A stretch of 64,000 nucleotides of DNA from an uncultured Shewanella sp. (GCF_947491715.1 NZ_CANLKR010000003.1:1-64000), one strand, 5' to 3'. Positions 32,794 through 42,808 are shown, numbered from the stretch's first letter. The notes: generated from the sequence alone by a model not told the origin. A program made the numbers and translations.

Positions 32794-32985
32794 GTATTGC
32801 TAAATACTATTCATTATTTTATGAGGAACATGATAAGGATAATGCTAGGTGAATAACAACGTTATTTTATATTTTGGCTAGTTCAGTCCATTATTTATTC
32901 TATATGGGTTGTAAATGGCTGTTTACGTTATTTGGCATGTATTCTGCTCGCACCTTAATATTATTTTATTAAGCATAGGGTGAAT

Positions 32986-33738
32986 ATGAATAGTCAAAAA
33001 AATAAATCCAGTTGGAAAGTAAGAGGAGGTATTTTATTCGGTTTTATATTGGTTTGGTATTTGATCGAACTGTATATTAAGCCATTATCTTCAGAGGAGC
33101 ATTTTGTACAAGGCTTTGATGTTTCTCACTACCAAGGAAGCGTGCAATGGACCAAGATAGACAATACCCTTTTCCCTTTTGCCATTGCTAAAGCCACGGG
33201 AGGAGAGACCTATATTGATCCTCAATTTCATATGAATTGGCATGGTATGAGGCAGAATAATATTATCAGGGGAGCTTACCATTTTTTTTATGCTGCGGAT
33301 GATCCGCAAAAACAAGCAATGCAGTATTTGTCTGTCGTGAAGCAATTTATGCCTACAGACTTACCGCCGATATTGGATCTTGAGATCACGGATAATATGA
33401 GTGAAGTGGCGCTGCGAGAGCGCAGTTTGGTTTGGCTTGATTTTGTTGAAAAACAGACTCAGCGAAGGCCGATTATTTATACAGATTTGTTTTTTGCTCA
33501 GCGTTATTTAAATGATCCACGATTCAGTCGATTTCCACTTTGGATAGCGGCTTATCAAGCCAAGCTAGTGCACCTGCCTACATCATGGCTGGGTGAGGGA
33601 ATATGTCAAAAAACTTGGTGTCTTTGGCAGCATTCGCAAAATGGTCGAGTCAGCGGTGTCGATGCACCAGTGGATTTAAACCATTTTAATGGTAATTTTC
33701 CTAGTTTATTAAAATTTATCAAAGATTCACATCAATAG
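32986..33738 (+). CDS. GH25 lysozyme (muramidase) with N-terminal membrane anchor
   Basis: 250 residues. One N-terminal hydrophobic helix (GGILFGFILVWYLIELYI) places the catalytic domain in the periplasm. The GH25 domain is complete: GFDVSHYQG (D45), AIAKATGGETYIDPQF, GAYHFFY, PPILDLEI (D131, E133), IYTD and LWIAAYQ. It should cut the MurNAc-GlcNAc bond of peptidoglycan. The ATG at 32986 is chosen (AGGG upstream); a GTG at 32980 would add two residues. It is the third lysozyme gene of the locus and 25 nt from the next gene. Confidence 0.9.
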   Translation: MNSQKNKSSWKVRGGILFGFILVWYLIELYIKPLSSEEHFVQGFDVSHYQGSVQWTKIDNTLFPFAIAKATGGETYIDPQFHMNWHGMRQNNIIRGAYHFFYAADDPQKQAMQYLSVVKQFMPTDLPPILDLEITDNMSEVALRERSLVWLDFVEKQTQRRPIIYTDLFFAQRYLNDPRFSRFPLWIAAYQAKLVHLPTSWLGEGICQKTWCLWQHSQNGRVSGVDAPVDLNHFNGNFPSLLKFIKDSHQ

Positions 33739-33763
33739 GTATTAATAGCAAGGAGGAAAAAGG

Positions 33764-35446
33764 ATGTTAATCATTGCGGGAGAAAAATATACTTGCGCCG
33801 CTTTGACTAACGCGGGTTCAACTCAAAAAACCTTAACGCAGTTAGTCAATGAGGTATTTAACAGTATGTGGAGATCCGCCAAACATCAGTTAATGTTAAT
33901 CGAAGAAAATCAGAAAAGTCACTCCGAAATGGAAATACACTTGCTGCCTGTTTTAAAGCAAGTCGTGGATCATTTTAGGCAAGAGTCTGTCAGTTATAAA
34001 AGTCAGTTAAGTCAATGGTTAGATAGTGATTCATATGTTGGTGAAGATAAACCTATCTATCAATATAAGCGACATGATCAGCAGCGAGAATACTTATTTT
34101 GGCATGAAGCGGCCATCGCGTTAGATGCATGGGTCCACAGTAAGCCTTGTCGAGTTTTTGAAAGAGACTTTGCTCAAAGAGTTTATCATAATCCTTATAT
34201 TAATATGCTAATCAATAGTTTGGTTAATCAAATTTATGAAAAGATTAAGCAAGACTTACAAGATAAGGGCTCAGTTTATTATGACGTGACCATGGAATTA
34301 TTAAGCGGCCATACATTATTACGCATGGGAAAAGGTGGGCAATTACAACTTGCCAAACCCTTTGGCAGCTATCGACAAAGTTTGCATCAAAAGAGAGAAG
34401 TTCAAGCCCTGGGAATGAGCTTGAAGATGTCGAGTTTTATCAATGATGCGCCCATGAATGTGCTTATGGCTCCTCAAGATTTTTCTTTAGGAGAAAAAAT
34501 TGCGCTTATTCACGATCTGGCGGACTATTTTGGTCAGCATCAAATTTGGGCACCGGAAACAGCAGGTCAAGGACTTATCGATACAGCCATAAAAGGGGAT
34601 TGTTATATCAGTATCGGATCCACTGATGAGGGGGTAAAAAGAGAGTGTTTACGTGATGCCAATTCTCAACTAAGTCGGCACGTAAGAGGAGCCGGACAAA
34701 ATGCCATGTGTCGTAATGAATTGGCGCTATCAAGCTTGTTGGGCAGAAAGCAACAGTTATTTCTATGGTCTGGACATTCTACATCAGTTGTAAGGGCACT
34801 TAAACTCGCTCGCTGGGCGGGCGGTAGGCAAGCTGAACTGACTGCATTATCTCAAGCCATAATCGCATTTTTTAGGGTGGAGTATCACTCAGATTGCCCT
34901 TATCCCTTTCATACAATGCATGAAGTGATGGATATGGCACAAAACTTTGACGTGAAATATCAACTCGATCCTTCAAAAAAAGGCAAGGAGTGCATTCAAA
35001 TAGACACGGTTGATAGAGTGTATTTTGAGCACTTCATTGAGAGCTTTACTACAGAGATTGAGTCACTCTTCCCGCCTTATTCTATAAAGGTGAGTCAGCA
35101 TTGTAGCGAAGAGGCATTGGCCCTCCAAGGTGCTTTAAAAATGAAAAAGAGGGAAACAGAGGCGATTGCTTTGAATCAATGCCAAGGGGAAAGTCAGCGA
35201 ATGAAAGCGTTTGAGCTGTTGTCCAAATTGAAAAAAACCATGGAGCCATTGACTGATGATATATTGAAGTCATCTTTACATCATCAAGTTAAAAACAATG
35301 ACACTTTATCGATGAACGTTAACTCGAGGACAGCTTTGCCGCTATTCTCTTTTCAACAACAATCGACATTGAGCCCTAAATTAACACAACTGAATGCTTT
35401 TTATGAGGCATTATTTTCTTTACAAATATTATTAATGGAGGCATAA
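33764..35446 (+). CDS. Large unknown protein (560 residues)
   Basis: AAGGAGG lies 7 nt before the ATG, one of the best ribosome sites in the window. No signal peptide, membrane helix or named domain. Visible features are a helical N-terminal half (QLVNEVFNSMWRSAKHQLML, YLFWHEAAIALDAWVHSK), and a central segment with many possible catalytic residues: GDCYISIGSTDEG, NAMCRNELALSSLLG, LWSGHSTSVVRALKLARWAGG, CPYPFHTMHEVMD. The last ~100 residues are a charged linker and helix. The GHS plus HTMHE motifs would fit an enzyme. Context suggests a further effector or its processing factor. Confidence 0.55.
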   Translation: MLIIAGEKYTCAALTNAGSTQKTLTQLVNEVFNSMWRSAKHQLMLIEENQKSHSEMEIHLLPVLKQVVDHFRQESVSYKSQLSQWLDSDSYVGEDKPIYQYKRHDQQREYLFWHEAAIALDAWVHSKPCRVFERDFAQRVYHNPYINMLINSLVNQIYEKIKQDLQDKGSVYYDVTMELLSGHTLLRMGKGGQLQLAKPFGSYRQSLHQKREVQALGMSLKMSSFINDAPMNVLMAPQDFSLGEKIALIHDLADYFGQHQIWAPETAGQGLIDTAIKGDCYISIGSTDEGVKRECLRDANSQLSRHVRGAGQNAMCRNELALSSLLGRKQQLFLWSGHSTSVVRALKLARWAGGRQAELTALSQAIIAFFRVEYHSDCPYPFHTMHEVMDMAQNFDVKYQLDPSKKGKECIQIDTVDRVYFEHFIESFTTEIESLFPPYSIKVSQHCSEEALALQGALKMKKRETEAIALNQCQGESQRMKAFELLSKLKKTMEPLTDDILKSSLHHQVKNNDTLSMNVNSRTALPLFSFQQQSTLSPKLTQLNAFYEALFSLQILLMEA

Positions 35447-35550
35447 ACCGTTTAGACTGATCAGCGGTAATAATGACACTGGCTAATCTTTCTGCGCTTG
35501 CTTGGTATTGCGCATGAGGATAAGTTACTAGCGATTAACAAGGAGTTATC

Positions 35551-36204
35551 GTGATCGAAGTTAAGGATTTATGTTTTAGTCGTCATGATGGTGACAATAA
35601 ACATCAGATTTTAAATCAACTTAATTTGTTTGTACCGGCAGCGCAACAACTTGCGTTACTGGGTGATAGTGGCTCAGGTAAAACAACTTTTTTGCATATT
35701 TTAGCAGGCTTGTTGCAAGCAGATAGTGGCTGGGTGAGTGTGAATAACCAAGTGCTCTCTTCCTTAAACGAACAAGCGCTCGCGCTTTATCGTCGAAAAA
35801 TTGGATTGATTTTTCAACATTATCAATTGCTTGATTGTTTAACGGTTAAGCAAAATATGCTGTTTCAATATCAGCTTAATTTTCCCAAACAAGCCACAAG
35901 TGAATTTGAACCCCTGGTTCATGCATTGGGGCTACAAACCAAGCTCGATGCATTACCAGAAGCGCTCTCTGGTGGTGAGCAGCAAAGAGTCGGGATCGCA
36001 AGAGCACTGTTAAATAGACCGCAGATCATTTTTGCCGATGAACCCACAGGTAACTTAGATCAAACGCGGTCTCACCAAGTGGTTGAGTTGCTTACAAGCT
36101 TGTGCCGTGAGCGAAAAATCAACCTGGTAATGGTGACCCATAGCCATCAGTTAACGGATTATTTTGATCAAGTGAAAGTGCTAAGAGATGGCTGTTTTGC
36201 GTAA
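35551..36204 (+). CDS. ABC transporter ATP-binding protein (LolD/MacB/AttE-like)
   Basis: 217 residues. It has Walker A GDSGSGKTT, the Q-loop FQHYQLLDCLTV, the signature LSGGEQQR, Walker B IIFADEPTGNLD and the H-loop MVTHSH. This subfamily powers FtsX-type permeases that move lipoproteins or peptides rather than small nutrients. The GTG start has AAGGAG 6-7 nt upstream. It overlaps the permease gene by 17 nt. Together with the next two genes it matches the AttEFGH-type arrangement (ATPase, permease, lipocalin-like lipoprotein). Confidence 0.92.
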   Translation: MIEVKDLCFSRHDGDNKHQILNQLNLFVPAAQQLALLGDSGSGKTTFLHILAGLLQADSGWVSVNNQVLSSLNEQALALYRRKIGLIFQHYQLLDCLTVKQNMLFQYQLNFPKQATSEFEPLVHALGLQTKLDALPEALSGGEQQRVGIARALLNRPQIIFADEPTGNLDQTRSHQVVELLTSLCRERKINLVMVTHSHQLTDYFDQVKVLRDGCFA

Positions 36205-38614
36205 TGACATTAGATTGATTTTAGTCACACATGTCAGATTTTACCGTCGACATCCTTGGTTAATGGCTTTGTTTCTGTTGGGATTTAGTTTAGGTAGTGC
36301 ATTGCTAACCGCCATAGCGGGCTTGAATCAAGAGGCTAAAACACGCTATCAGGGCTCCGCAGCGCTTATCAATAATCCAGTCACTCATTTAATTAAGCCA
36401 CTGACGGGGAAGCAGTATATCGATGGCAATGTTTGGCTCAGTTTACGAAGAGAAGGCTTCATCAATGCGCAACCTGTACTGCGGGGGAGGTTAACGACGC
36501 GTGAAGGTCGACGTTTAGCGATTCAAGGTGTGGATACTTTACAGTGGTTAAATCATCCTCAGTTGAGTCACCGATATACACAAAAGGATCCCAATAATAG
36601 CGCGTTGGGGTTTTCTCTTGAGACTCTTTTTGTTGATCTGCAATTTGCTGATCGCCTTGACACTCAGTCAGATAGCCAAGGTGCTTTTGTGCTGAAAAAA
36701 GGGCAAGCGCAACCTCATATTCGCTTTATGGAGGATGTGGGCTTATGGGCGCTGACCGATCTTGCCTATGCGGATGATTTACTACAGGCAAATGGGCAAC
36801 TTAGTTTTATTGAGCTATCACATGTCACCGAGCAGCAACTCGTTCATATCAAACAATTGATCGCAGGAAAAGCGCAGCTTATTGATGCTCAGCAGCAAGC
36901 ATTTGATGTATTGTCTGAAGCCTTTTTTTTCAATCTCGCAGCATTGGCCATGCTGGGCTATATTGTTGCTGCATTTTTAAGCTTTAATGCCATCAAACTC
37001 ACCTTAACGGCACGAACAAGATTATTACAGCAAATGCACTTGCTGGGCTGTACCTCAATCAGTATTCAGTTAAGCCTGATTATTGAGCTGATAATGGTGA
37101 GTCTTGTGACTGCGCTATTAGGCACTGTAGGCGGGTATTTCATTGCCAATACACTGGTGCTTGATGTTAATCGTACTTTAATTGGCTTATACCAATTGGA
37201 TAAGGCGCTTGTGATCCATTGGCAATGGTCAAATGTGTTATTGGGATTTGGACTGAACATCTTTGCATTAGCGATGATAATACTGGCGCAAAGTAAGCGT
37301 GTGATGAGGCAAGGTTCGACTGTGTTTTACGGCTTATTGCTATCGACCTCAACAGGATTTCTCTGGTTATTTCATTTCGCCGTGAGTGAATATCAAGCGC
37401 TACTGCTGTGTTTTATGATTTTGTTGATATTTATTTTATTAGTGCCTAAAGCCCTATCGAGTCTGGTGGCATTGCCCATTAGTTTTACCCATCCGTTGGC
37501 TCAATGGGGACATGCCGATACGCGATGCCATTTAAAAGATTTACATATTGCCATTATTGCCATTTTGGTTGCTTTGGGGAGTGCGATAGGCATGCAAATA
37601 ATGGTAACCAGTTTTAGTCATACGTTACATGCCCATCTTGAAAAACAGCTGAGTGCCGATATTTATTTGCGTTCTACACAGCTTGATAATACATTGAGAC
37701 AAACACTCAGCCAGTTGCCAGAAGTCGCCCAACTCAGTATTTATATGCAAAGTGATGGCCGCGTGAGTAATAAGCTGGTGAAGGATATACCGGCACACCT
37801 GTCCAGCTTCGGTAACAGTGTTAATCACTATCAGCATATTTCGTTGACTTCGGGGAGGGCAATAGGCCCTGAAAATTTCAGCGATAAAGGTTGTTTGGCG
37901 AATGAGCAAAGTCATATTAAATTTGGTATGACGTTAGGGAGTATGGTTGAGTTTGAGCAAAATGATACGCGTTTTGATTGCCGTATAACGGGCTTTTTTT
38001 ACGATTATGGCAATCCCAGTATATTACTGCTGACATTGGAAAATAGGCAGCAAATGGCCGCGCTAAACAGTGATTATTTGGGGTATGCCATTCGTCTCAC
38101 TAATCAGACAACACTGGCCGCTTTTAGTGAACGGTTAATAGACGAGTTTAAACAAGACAGTACCGTTATAGTACCCAATAAACGCTTTAAAGAATATGCC
38201 AATGCCTTGTTTGATGACACATTTGTGGTTACCGAAGCGCTCAATGGTTTTATTCTCGCTATTGCACTGCTAAGTCTGTGTACGAGTTTATTGAGTTTAA
38301 GTGCTAATCAATTAAAGCAATTGATTATATTACGCAACTTAGGTGTCACGCAGCGACAGTTATTAATGATGAAATTATTACAAACCGTCGGGGTGGTCAG
38401 TTTTACGACCGTGTTTGCTATTCCACTTGGCTTTGCATTGGGCTGGGCATTATTAACCTTTGTGATGCCGATTGCCTTTGGTTGGAGTATTCATTTTTAT
38501 TTAGATGGGATGAGTTTATTCGTGACCTGTTCAACCTTGGTTGGCGTGTCGATTGTCTGTGCCTATTTGCCGATTCGTAAACTCATACATTTAGACGCTA
38601 GGAGTGGTGAATAA
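36188..38614 (+). CDS. FtsX-domain ABC permease
   Basis: 808 residues. One N-terminal membrane helix, a large periplasmic domain (~60-240), an FtsX block (ALAMLGYIVAAFLSFNAIKLT...LLGCTSISIQLSLIIELIMV), a second periplasmic part (~440-640) and a final FtsX block with FRNLGVTQRQLLMM-like coupling helix (RNLGVTQRQLLMMKLLQ). This doubled-FtsX layout is that of the AttF/AttG fusion-type and YbbP-type permeases. It is translationally coupled to the ATPase upstream and to the lipoprotein downstream (TAATG). Confidence 0.88.
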   Translation: MAVLRNDIRLILVTHVRFYRRHPWLMALFLLGFSLGSALLTAIAGLNQEAKTRYQGSAALINNPVTHLIKPLTGKQYIDGNVWLSLRREGFINAQPVLRGRLTTREGRRLAIQGVDTLQWLNHPQLSHRYTQKDPNNSALGFSLETLFVDLQFADRLDTQSDSQGAFVLKKGQAQPHIRFMEDVGLWALTDLAYADDLLQANGQLSFIELSHVTEQQLVHIKQLIAGKAQLIDAQQQAFDVLSEAFFFNLAALAMLGYIVAAFLSFNAIKLTLTARTRLLQQMHLLGCTSISIQLSLIIELIMVSLVTALLGTVGGYFIANTLVLDVNRTLIGLYQLDKALVIHWQWSNVLLGFGLNIFALAMIILAQSKRVMRQGSTVFYGLLLSTSTGFLWLFHFAVSEYQALLLCFMILLIFILLVPKALSSLVALPISFTHPLAQWGHADTRCHLKDLHIAIIAILVALGSAIGMQIMVTSFSHTLHAHLEKQLSADIYLRSTQLDNTLRQTLSQLPEVAQLSIYMQSDGRVSNKLVKDIPAHLSSFGNSVNHYQHISLTSGRAIGPENFSDKGCLANEQSHIKFGMTLGSMVEFEQNDTRFDCRITGFFYDYGNPSILLLTLENRQQMAALNSDYLGYAIRLTNQTTLAAFSERLIDEFKQDSTVIVPNKRFKEYANALFDDTFVVTEALNGFILAIALLSLCTSLLSLSANQLKQLIILRNLGVTQRQLLMMKLLQTVGVVSFTTVFAIPLGFALGWALLTFVMPIAFGWSIHFYLDGMSLFVTCSTLVGVSIVCAYLPIRKLIHLDARSGE

Positions 38615-39675
38615 TGTTGAAAGGGCAATTATATCCTTTGTTACTGTCTTCTTTAATGTTTTTTTTGTGTGCTTGCCAACCAGAAGTACAAAAACCGACC
38701 TCATCAGCGTTTCAAATAGAGAGTGGTATTGCGGTTAAAAAAGGAGTTGAGCTGGTGTTTCCCAAAGATCATGGTATTCATTCTGAGCAGGGCATTGAAT
38801 GGTGGTATGTGACGGCAAATGTAGAAAGTGATACTGGCGAAACCTTTGGGGTGCAATGGACACTTTTTCGCACTTTGATGCCGAGTCATCTGGATTCACG
38901 CTGGTGGGATAATAACCTTTACTTTGCGCACTTTGCGATACAGCACCAGCAAGCGCATGTGGCGTTTGAACGGTTTGGTAGAGCGGGGCAAGCAGAGATA
39001 ACCGTTTCACCGTTTAAGGCTGAGATTGATGATTGGCAGTTAGCCAGTATGACAGCGCCTTTTTTACCGCTAACACTCACAGCGGCGCAGGAAGACTATC
39101 AAGTGGCACTGACATTAAGTGATAGTCCTAGGGTATTACAGGGAGATAAGGGCTATAGCCAGAAAACCCAAAGTGGTCATGCGTCTTATTATTTCAGTTA
39201 TCCGTTTTTAAAAGTAAAAGGAAATTTAACCTTTGCTGGGAATAAGTATCAAGTAACAGGGAATGCTTGGTACGACAGAGAATGGTCAGCCAGTTTACTT
39301 GACTCAAATCAATTAGGCTGGGATTGGTTTAGTTTGGTTGATAAGCAAGCCGCAGAGAAAGGGCTGATGTTGTTTTGCATACGAGGCCAGAACCAAGATT
39401 ATGAGTATTGTAGCGGAGCACATATAGTGCCCAATGGTGAAACCACCGACATTGCTCACGAGAATATTCAATTGACCGTGCTGGAAACCGTGATATTGGA
39501 TAACCGTCAATACCCGAGCAAGTGGCAGCTTGAGTTACCAAATCGTCCAGTGATCGTGATTAAAAGCGTGACCAAGGACTCTCGTAATCAATTAACGTTT
39601 CCTTATTGGGAAGGCCGAGTACAGGTAACGGGAGGTTTTGAGGGGTCAGGCTTTGCTGAATTAACGGGATATTAG
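38614..39675 (+). CDS. AttH-like lipoprotein (lipocalin-like / CrtC-type domain)
   Basis: 353 residues. The signal peptide ends in a lipobox LCAC (Cys20-21 region), so it should be membrane-anchored. The mature protein has the AttH/hydroxyneurosporene-synthase pattern: PKDHGIHSEQGIEWWYVTANV, the FGVQWTLFRTLM strand, WWDNNLYFAHFAI, GHASYYFSYPFLKVKG, and GNAWYDREWSASLLDSNQLGWDWFSL. These are two lipocalin-like beta barrels that bind hydrophobic ligands. Coupled to an FtsX transporter, it probably carries or releases a lipid-like substrate (inferred). Confidence 0.85.
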   Translation: MLKGQLYPLLLSSLMFFLCACQPEVQKPTSSAFQIESGIAVKKGVELVFPKDHGIHSEQGIEWWYVTANVESDTGETFGVQWTLFRTLMPSHLDSRWWDNNLYFAHFAIQHQQAHVAFERFGRAGQAEITVSPFKAEIDDWQLASMTAPFLPLTLTAAQEDYQVALTLSDSPRVLQGDKGYSQKTQSGHASYYFSYPFLKVKGNLTFAGNKYQVTGNAWYDREWSASLLDSNQLGWDWFSLVDKQAAEKGLMLFCIRGQNQDYEYCSGAHIVPNGETTDIAHENIQLTVLETVILDNRQYPSKWQLELPNRPVIVIKSVTKDSRNQLTFPYWEGRVQVTGGFEGSGFAELTGY

Positions 39676-39930
39676 GTGGGAGATTAGGTTTGTGTATGGA
39701 GGGGAGTACTCGCATTTTAATCTTTGTTTGTGGATGATGCTGAGTAAAGTCACCGTTATTGTTTTATCTGTTTGATGAACAGTGCATACAATGTGTCTCA
39801 TTGAAAGCAAGGTGTTACTATTTGTTGAAGCTAACTGTGAAACTAGCATTTTATAACGGGCTATGCTTGGTTGTTTTTTAAGTTCGCAATACACTCAAAG
39901 AAATTGACTGTGAATGTGTTCAGAGAACGT

Positions 39931-41655
39931 ATGAAAGAACAAGATCCAAAGAGTGAGTTATCCCCTCCCATGACTACTTGGCATTTGGTCAAATTATATT
40001 GGCAATCAGAGCAAAAAAAGACGGCCTATTTTTATCTGGTGACCTTACTTATTTTGACCTTATTCCTAGTCGCAATGAATGTGGCTGTGACCTATTGGTA
40101 TAAATATTTTTGGAATGCAATACAAGAATATAACAAGGAACGTGTGTTTCAATTGGTGTTTGTTTTTATTGCACTGGCAGCTGTTTTTGTGGTGACAGCC
40201 GTTTATAAGTTTTATGTGCAGGCACGCTTTAGTATTCGTTGGCGAGCTTGGTTGACCGAACATGTCATTGATACTTGGTTAAATAATAAAGCGTATTATT
40301 ATATTGAAAATTTTGATGCTTATACCGATAACCCCGATCAGCGTATTCAAGAAGATGTTAATTTGTTTGTGAGTTTAACGACATCCTTGTTTCTTGGTGT
40401 GGTGGATGCCGTGGTGACACTTTGTTCATTTATGACATTATTGTGGATATTATCCGGCCCACTAGCGATCCCTTTGGGCAGTTTAGGGACGCTGCATATC
40501 TCGGGGTATTTGGTCTGGATAGCCTTAATTTATAGTGTGGTGGGCACTTATATTACGCATAAAATGGGCAAGAAACTCATTCCCTTGAATTTTGAACAGC
40601 AAAAGCGAGAAGCAGATTTTCGTTTTAATGCGGTGCGTATTCGTGCGAATGCAGAAAATATTGCTCTTTATCAATCACAAGATAAAGAGAAGCGGGGAAT
40701 AGTATCTGTTTTCCACCAAGTGATTGATGTGACGTTAAGAGTGATTAACCGCGAAAAAATGTTGCTGTATTTTACTGCGGGCTTTAATCAAATCTCGATT
40801 ATTATTCCTTTACTTGCCGCTTTGCCTATGTATTTTTCTAAGGCGATTGAAATTGGTGGCATACAGCAAATTTCTAATGCTTTTGCTCAAGTGCAAAGTT
40901 CTCTGTCTTTCTTTGTCAATGCATACACAGATCTGGCTCAATGGCGATCGGTGGTCATGCGTTTGACGACGTTCATGAATAAAGTACGGGAAGTGGAAAA
41001 TACTTACGCTAATAGCACAGAATTTAAACGAAAAATACATACTAATACTAGTTTAGTGGCGAAAAATTTGACGCTACAAACGCAAACCGGTCATACATTA
41101 TTTTCTGGCCTGAATATGACCTTTGATGCCAATAAAAAATATGTGATTAAAGGACCTTCTGGTGTTGGTAAAAGCACGTTTATTAAAGCATTAGCGGGGA
41201 TTTGGCCTTTTGCTACTGGGACAGTGTCATTACCCAAGAATAAAACAGTGATGTACTTGCCCCAGCGGTCGTATTTTCCGCAGGGAACCCTGCGGGAGGT
41301 ACTCATGTATCCCGATGAGAAGGCGGTAAGTGATGCACACTTATGTGCACTCTTAGACGATGTTGGATTACCAAGGTTGAAAAGGGAGCTTAATATCATG
41401 AAGAATTGGAGCGAAATATTGTCATTGGGTGAGCAGCAAAAAGTGGCGTTTATTCGAGTGATCCTCAGTCAACCCGATTGGGTGTTTTTAGATGAGAGTA
41501 CGTCATCATTAGATAAAGATAATGAGCGTAGATTGTACCAATTATTGCAGATGAGATTGCCAAATTGTGCGATTGTCAGTGTCGCTCATCGTGAGAGTGT
41601 GGCCGATTATCATGATGAAGTGGTGTGTATACAGCCTGAAGACATTCCCATTTGA
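39931..41655 (+). CDS. SbmA/YddA-type ABC exporter (fused membrane and ATPase domains)
   Basis: 574 residues from ATG 39931 (upstream in-frame TTG at 39871 lacks support). The N-terminal ~330 residues hold six membrane helices with the family segment FDAYTDNPDQRIQEDVNLF. The C-terminal ATPase has Walker A GPSGVGKS and Walker B WVFLDESTSSLD, and the signature motif is SLGEQQK in place of LSGGQ, as in ABCD/YddA relatives. Substrates of the family include peptides, fatty acyl chains and cofactors. It is separate from the Att-like operon by ~255 bp. No clear ribosome site. Confidence 0.88.
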   Translation: MKEQDPKSELSPPMTTWHLVKLYWQSEQKKTAYFYLVTLLILTLFLVAMNVAVTYWYKYFWNAIQEYNKERVFQLVFVFIALAAVFVVTAVYKFYVQARFSIRWRAWLTEHVIDTWLNNKAYYYIENFDAYTDNPDQRIQEDVNLFVSLTTSLFLGVVDAVVTLCSFMTLLWILSGPLAIPLGSLGTLHISGYLVWIALIYSVVGTYITHKMGKKLIPLNFEQQKREADFRFNAVRIRANAENIALYQSQDKEKRGIVSVFHQVIDVTLRVINREKMLLYFTAGFNQISIIIPLLAALPMYFSKAIEIGGIQQISNAFAQVQSSLSFFVNAYTDLAQWRSVVMRLTTFMNKVREVENTYANSTEFKRKIHTNTSLVAKNLTLQTQTGHTLFSGLNMTFDANKKYVIKGPSGVGKSTFIKALAGIWPFATGTVSLPKNKTVMYLPQRSYFPQGTLREVLMYPDEKAVSDAHLCALLDDVGLPRLKRELNIMKNWSEILSLGEQQKVAFIRVILSQPDWVFLDESTSSLDKDNERRLYQLLQMRLPNCAIVSVAHRESVADYHDEVVCIQPEDIPI

Positions 41656-41744
41656 GATAAACATATTTTACACGGAACATTTTAAAATAAAGGTGATTAT
41701 TTTTTTGATTTAACTCAACTAGACTCATTAGAGTGAGAGTCTGG

Positions 41745-41756
41745 TTGGGGCCCCAA
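41745..41756. promoter_or_regulatory. 12-bp palindrome just before the methyltransferase gene
   Basis: TTGGGGCCCCAA, 4 nt before the ATG at 41761 and covering the ribosome-site region. GC-rich in an AT-rich area. It could be an operator or an RNA hairpin that controls translation. Confidence 0.3.
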
Positions 41757-41760
41757 ATCA

Positions 41761-42549
41761 ATGGAAAAGCATAGTAGGCATGATAAATGGTTAGCGCAAG
41801 ATTATGCCAAAGCGTCAGATATGCAGTGGCGACAGGCCATAGAGGCATTATCACGTTGTGATTATAGGGCCTGCGATAGCATTCTCGATGTGGGTTGTGG
41901 TGATGGAAAAATTACCCACTATGTGGCAAAACAGCTTGAGCATGGCAATATCATAGGCATCGATTTGGTCGAAAATATGGTCAATTTTGCTCAAACCCAT
42001 TATGGGGAACAAGCAAATATTCGTTTTCTGCAGATGAGTGCCGATGACATCGGCTTTAATCAACGTTTTGATTTTATTTTGTCTTTTAGCTGTTTGCATT
42101 GGGTTGCGGATCAAACAAAAGTTTGGAATGATTTCTATCAACATTTATTACCAAGAGGCACAGTGTTGTGTGGTTTTCAAGTGGATCATGAGCACTTTTG
42201 GGATACGGTGTTTGCGCATCAGCAAGTCCCCCAATGGCAATCTTATTTTGTGGATTTTCACGATCCTTACCACCATTTTACCTTAAATGAGATGGTGAGC
42301 TTTATCGAAAAAGCCGGATTTTACTTACCTCGAATCGATGAAATACACCATGTGGAATATTTTGACACTCAAAATAAGCTTATGGACTTCTTCTTGTCAT
42401 GGGTTCCGCAGTTTCGTCATCTAGAATCCCCAATAAGAGAACAATTTGCACAGCATGTGATGGATGATTATATGAATAAAATTCATCCTCAAATGCGTGA
42501 ACACGCTGGAGTCCGCATTAAGCGCTATATTATTGAAGCTGAAAAATAG
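41761..42549 (+). CDS. SAM-dependent methyltransferase (class I, BioC/Tam-like)
   Basis: 262 residues. The SAM-binding motif I is ILDVGCGDGKIT, then GIDLVENMVNFAQ (motif II) and FDFILSFSCLHWVADQ (post-II). The C-terminal part (ESPIREQFAQHVMDDYM) resembles the trans-aconitate methyltransferase and BioC families. The methyl acceptor is a small carboxyl or ester in those families; here it is not known. It may be transcribed alone. Confidence 0.85.
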   Translation: MEKHSRHDKWLAQDYAKASDMQWRQAIEALSRCDYRACDSILDVGCGDGKITHYVAKQLEHGNIIGIDLVENMVNFAQTHYGEQANIRFLQMSADDIGFNQRFDFILSFSCLHWVADQTKVWNDFYQHLLPRGTVLCGFQVDHEHFWDTVFAHQQVPQWQSYFVDFHDPYHHFTLNEMVSFIEKAGFYLPRIDEIHHVEYFDTQNKLMDFFLSWVPQFRHLESPIREQFAQHVMDDYMNKIHPQMREHAGVRIKRYIIEAEK

Positions 42550-42808
42550 CACTAAACGCTTATTGATGAGAATGTTAAGTGACTTCATATTATGTTAATT
42601 CAATTGTATAAATTATCATCAAAGATCAACAGGCCCTGATGCATATGATACGCTGACTTTTAATTTATTAAGAATGTGTTGATTTTTTGACCAAGTGTAT
42701 TTCAATAAATAGCAAATGTACTCTCTTCATCTGAACATATAGCGCCAAGCTAGGCTGTTGCAAACGGGGCTATTTATTTTATCAAATATAAATACCTTAT
42801 AGTGAAGA
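42550..42808. other. Convergent intergenic region, possible insertion-sequence scar
   Basis: 259 bases between two converging genes. AAAGATCAACAGGCCC near 42620 and TAGGCTGTTGCAAACGGGGC near 42752 resemble opposing ends of insertion-sequence remnants, but nothing intact is present. Confidence 0.25.

Noticed and set aside
11340..33738. Prophage, because of the lysozymes and lysis-like genes
   Set aside because: No capsid, portal, terminase, tail or integrase genes; the lysozymes sit with RebB and toxin-like genes.
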